This document shows, piece by piece, positions 6,225 through 6,657 of a stretch of 6,657 nt of DNA. A model generated the notes under the pieces. It was given only the letters and a program-made list of their open reading frames with translations, did no database searches and had not been told where the DNA came from. The position numbers and the translations under genes are program-made. How positions within the stretch are numbered: position 1 is the stretch's first letter; each line of letters begins with the position of its first letter. The stretch is from Pseudomonadota bacterium (GTDB lineage Bacteria; Desulfobacterota; DSM-4660; Desulfatiglandales; B25-G16), in NCBI GenBank assembly GCA_030633645.1, contig DAOVRY010000044.1:1-6657 (forward strand), written 5' to 3'.

Positions 6225-6262
6225 GAATTGCGAATTTGCGAATTGATAGAATTGCGGATTTC
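6225..6262. repeat. Phased GAATTGC-type tract
   Basis: The units GAATTGC, GAATTTGC, GAATTGATA, GAATTGC and GGATTTC start at 6225, 6232, 6240, 6249 and 6256, a period of 7 with one- and two-base slips. It is like the heptamer tracts beside ispG and proS but has a different core sequence. Confidence 0.6.
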
Positions 6263-6358
6263 ACAAGTTAGAGTTGATTAAGGCATTCTATTAGCACAAA
6301 TTACCGATGAAACGCCTATGCCAGGACGAAATAGAAACCGATTTCCTGCCCAAACTCT

Positions 6359-6394
6359 AGGCACCGGGTTAGGCATTTTCAACTTTAGGCACTT
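6359..6394. repeat. AGGCA repeat cluster across the rpmB stop codon
   Basis: AGGCA occurs at 6359, 6371 and 6387 on the plus strand. The last lies in CTTTAGGCACTT (6383-6394), the exact reverse complement of AAGTGCCTAAAG at 6076-6087 beyond the relA/spoT stop. The middle copy overlaps the rpmB stop codon, so the repeat cluster is partly coding. Confidence 0.55.
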
Positions 6395-6596
6395 CAATCT
6401 TTGGCGATGCCCCCTTACTCACCAGTCCGGATCTGAGACATCTCGTACACACCTTCATTTTTTTGGTCTGTCCTTTAATGTCAACTCGCACGGTTTGGAG
6501 GTTCGGATACCAGCGCCTTTTCGTTTTATTGTGGGCATGACTTATATTATAGCCCGTAACAGGTCCCTTACCACATATTTCACATACCCTAGACAT
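6369..6596 (-). CDS. rpmB: 50S ribosomal protein L28, zinc-binding form, with extended C-terminus
   Basis: L28 is a small basic structural protein of the large ribosomal subunit. The 75-residue product begins [12 protein letters not shown] and carries two CxxC pairs (C5/C8 and C50/C53), the zinc-ribbon form. Other L28 hallmarks are the [16 protein letters not shown] segment (19-34) and CTRCLRSG (50-57). The start is supported by AGAGGA 9 nt upstream. Related L28 proteins usually end soon after the second CxxC, at about 62-65 residues. Here a tail of about 12 residues ([13 protein letters not shown]) follows, and its coding DNA contains a 12-mer shared with the adjacent intergenic repeats. The stop codon also lies in a TTAGGCA repeat unit. 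The gene is monocistronic as far as the window shows and points toward relA/spoT. Confidence 0.94.
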   Translation of the reverse strand: MSRVCEICGKGPVTGYNISHAHNKTKRRWYPNLQTVRVDIKGQTKKMKVCTRCLRSGLVSKGASPKIEVPKVENA

Positions 6597-6605
6597 TTTT
6601 TTATA

Positions 6606-6611
6606 TCCTCT
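6606..6611 (-). promoter_or_regulatory. Shine-Dalgarno for rpmB
   Basis: On the minus strand AGAGGA lies 9 nt before the rpmB ATG (6596-6594). Further upstream, 6621-6640 is AT-rich and could contain the promoter, but no convincing -35/-10 pair lies fully inside the window. Confidence 0.6.
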
Positions 6612-6657
6612 TATGTTTCTTGGTTGTTAATAAATATACGTCTCGGAATCTCTACAA

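Larger units (their letters stand above)
6058..6368. other. Convergent gap between relA/spoT and rpmB, filled with short repeats
   Basis: No open frame or known RNA was recognised in these 311 nt. The gap contains a 13-bp direct repeat pair, a distant CCCTGGC/GCCAGGG inverted pair, a GAATTGC tract and AGGCA motifs near rpmB. I could not find a canonical GC stem plus U-run terminator for either gene. A weak hairpin, CAG...GAAAT/ATTTC...CTG, lies near 6322-6348 and lacks a T-run. Confidence 0.55.

Noticed and set aside
6322..6348. Intrinsic terminator for rpmB or relA/spoT
   Set aside because: The stem is short and interrupted, and no T-run follows on either strand.
1..6657. A novel defence, toxin-antitoxin or biosynthetic system
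   Set aside because: All four genes are recognisable housekeeping genes with intact motifs, and no unknown coding gene is left to form such a system.

Overview
The window holds four housekeeping genes separated by repeat-rich gaps. Three are on the plus strand: ispG (733-1791), proS (2193-3932) and a bifunctional relA/spoT-type gene (3916-6057). The fourth, rpmB for ribosomal protein L28, is on the minus strand (6369-6596) and converges on relA/spoT. Gene order, moderate GC content, bacterial-type ProRS with an inserted editing domain, a long Rel protein of the kind found outside the gamma-proteobacteria, and the style of the intergenic repeats all suggest a Desulfobacterota (deltaproteobacterium-like) genome. 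That placement is inference from family resemblance, not a search result.

Layout. Positions 1-732 carry no credible gene. They hold an inverted pair of GTTCA-type repeat tracts, a GC-rich hairpin, a spaced AAAGAT motif family and a perfect 10-bp palindrome. ispG follows. The 401-nt gap from ispG to proS contains a phased heptamer tract, a possible sigma-70-type promoter, a roughly 150-bp MITE/REP-like element made of two opposed hairpins, and a second heptamer tract that runs up to the proS ATG. proS and relA/spoT overlap by 17 nt and look translationally linked. The 311-nt convergent gap between relA/spoT and rpmB is again filled with short repeats, one of which appears to have entered the 3' end of rpmB and lengthened L28.

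How the genes relate. IspG makes HMBPP for isoprenoid synthesis, ProRS charges tRNA-Pro and edits mischarged alanine, and the Rel enzyme makes and degrades (p)ppGpp in response to amino-acid starvation. L28 is a structural protein of the 50S subunit. Co-expression of proS with the stringent-response enzyme is plausible from the overlap. I see no phage, defence, CRISPR or biosynthetic cluster, and no sign of a new multi-gene system. The unusual content is the intergenic repeat architecture, especially different sequences sharing a 7-nt period in separate gaps, and its spread into the rpmB coding end.
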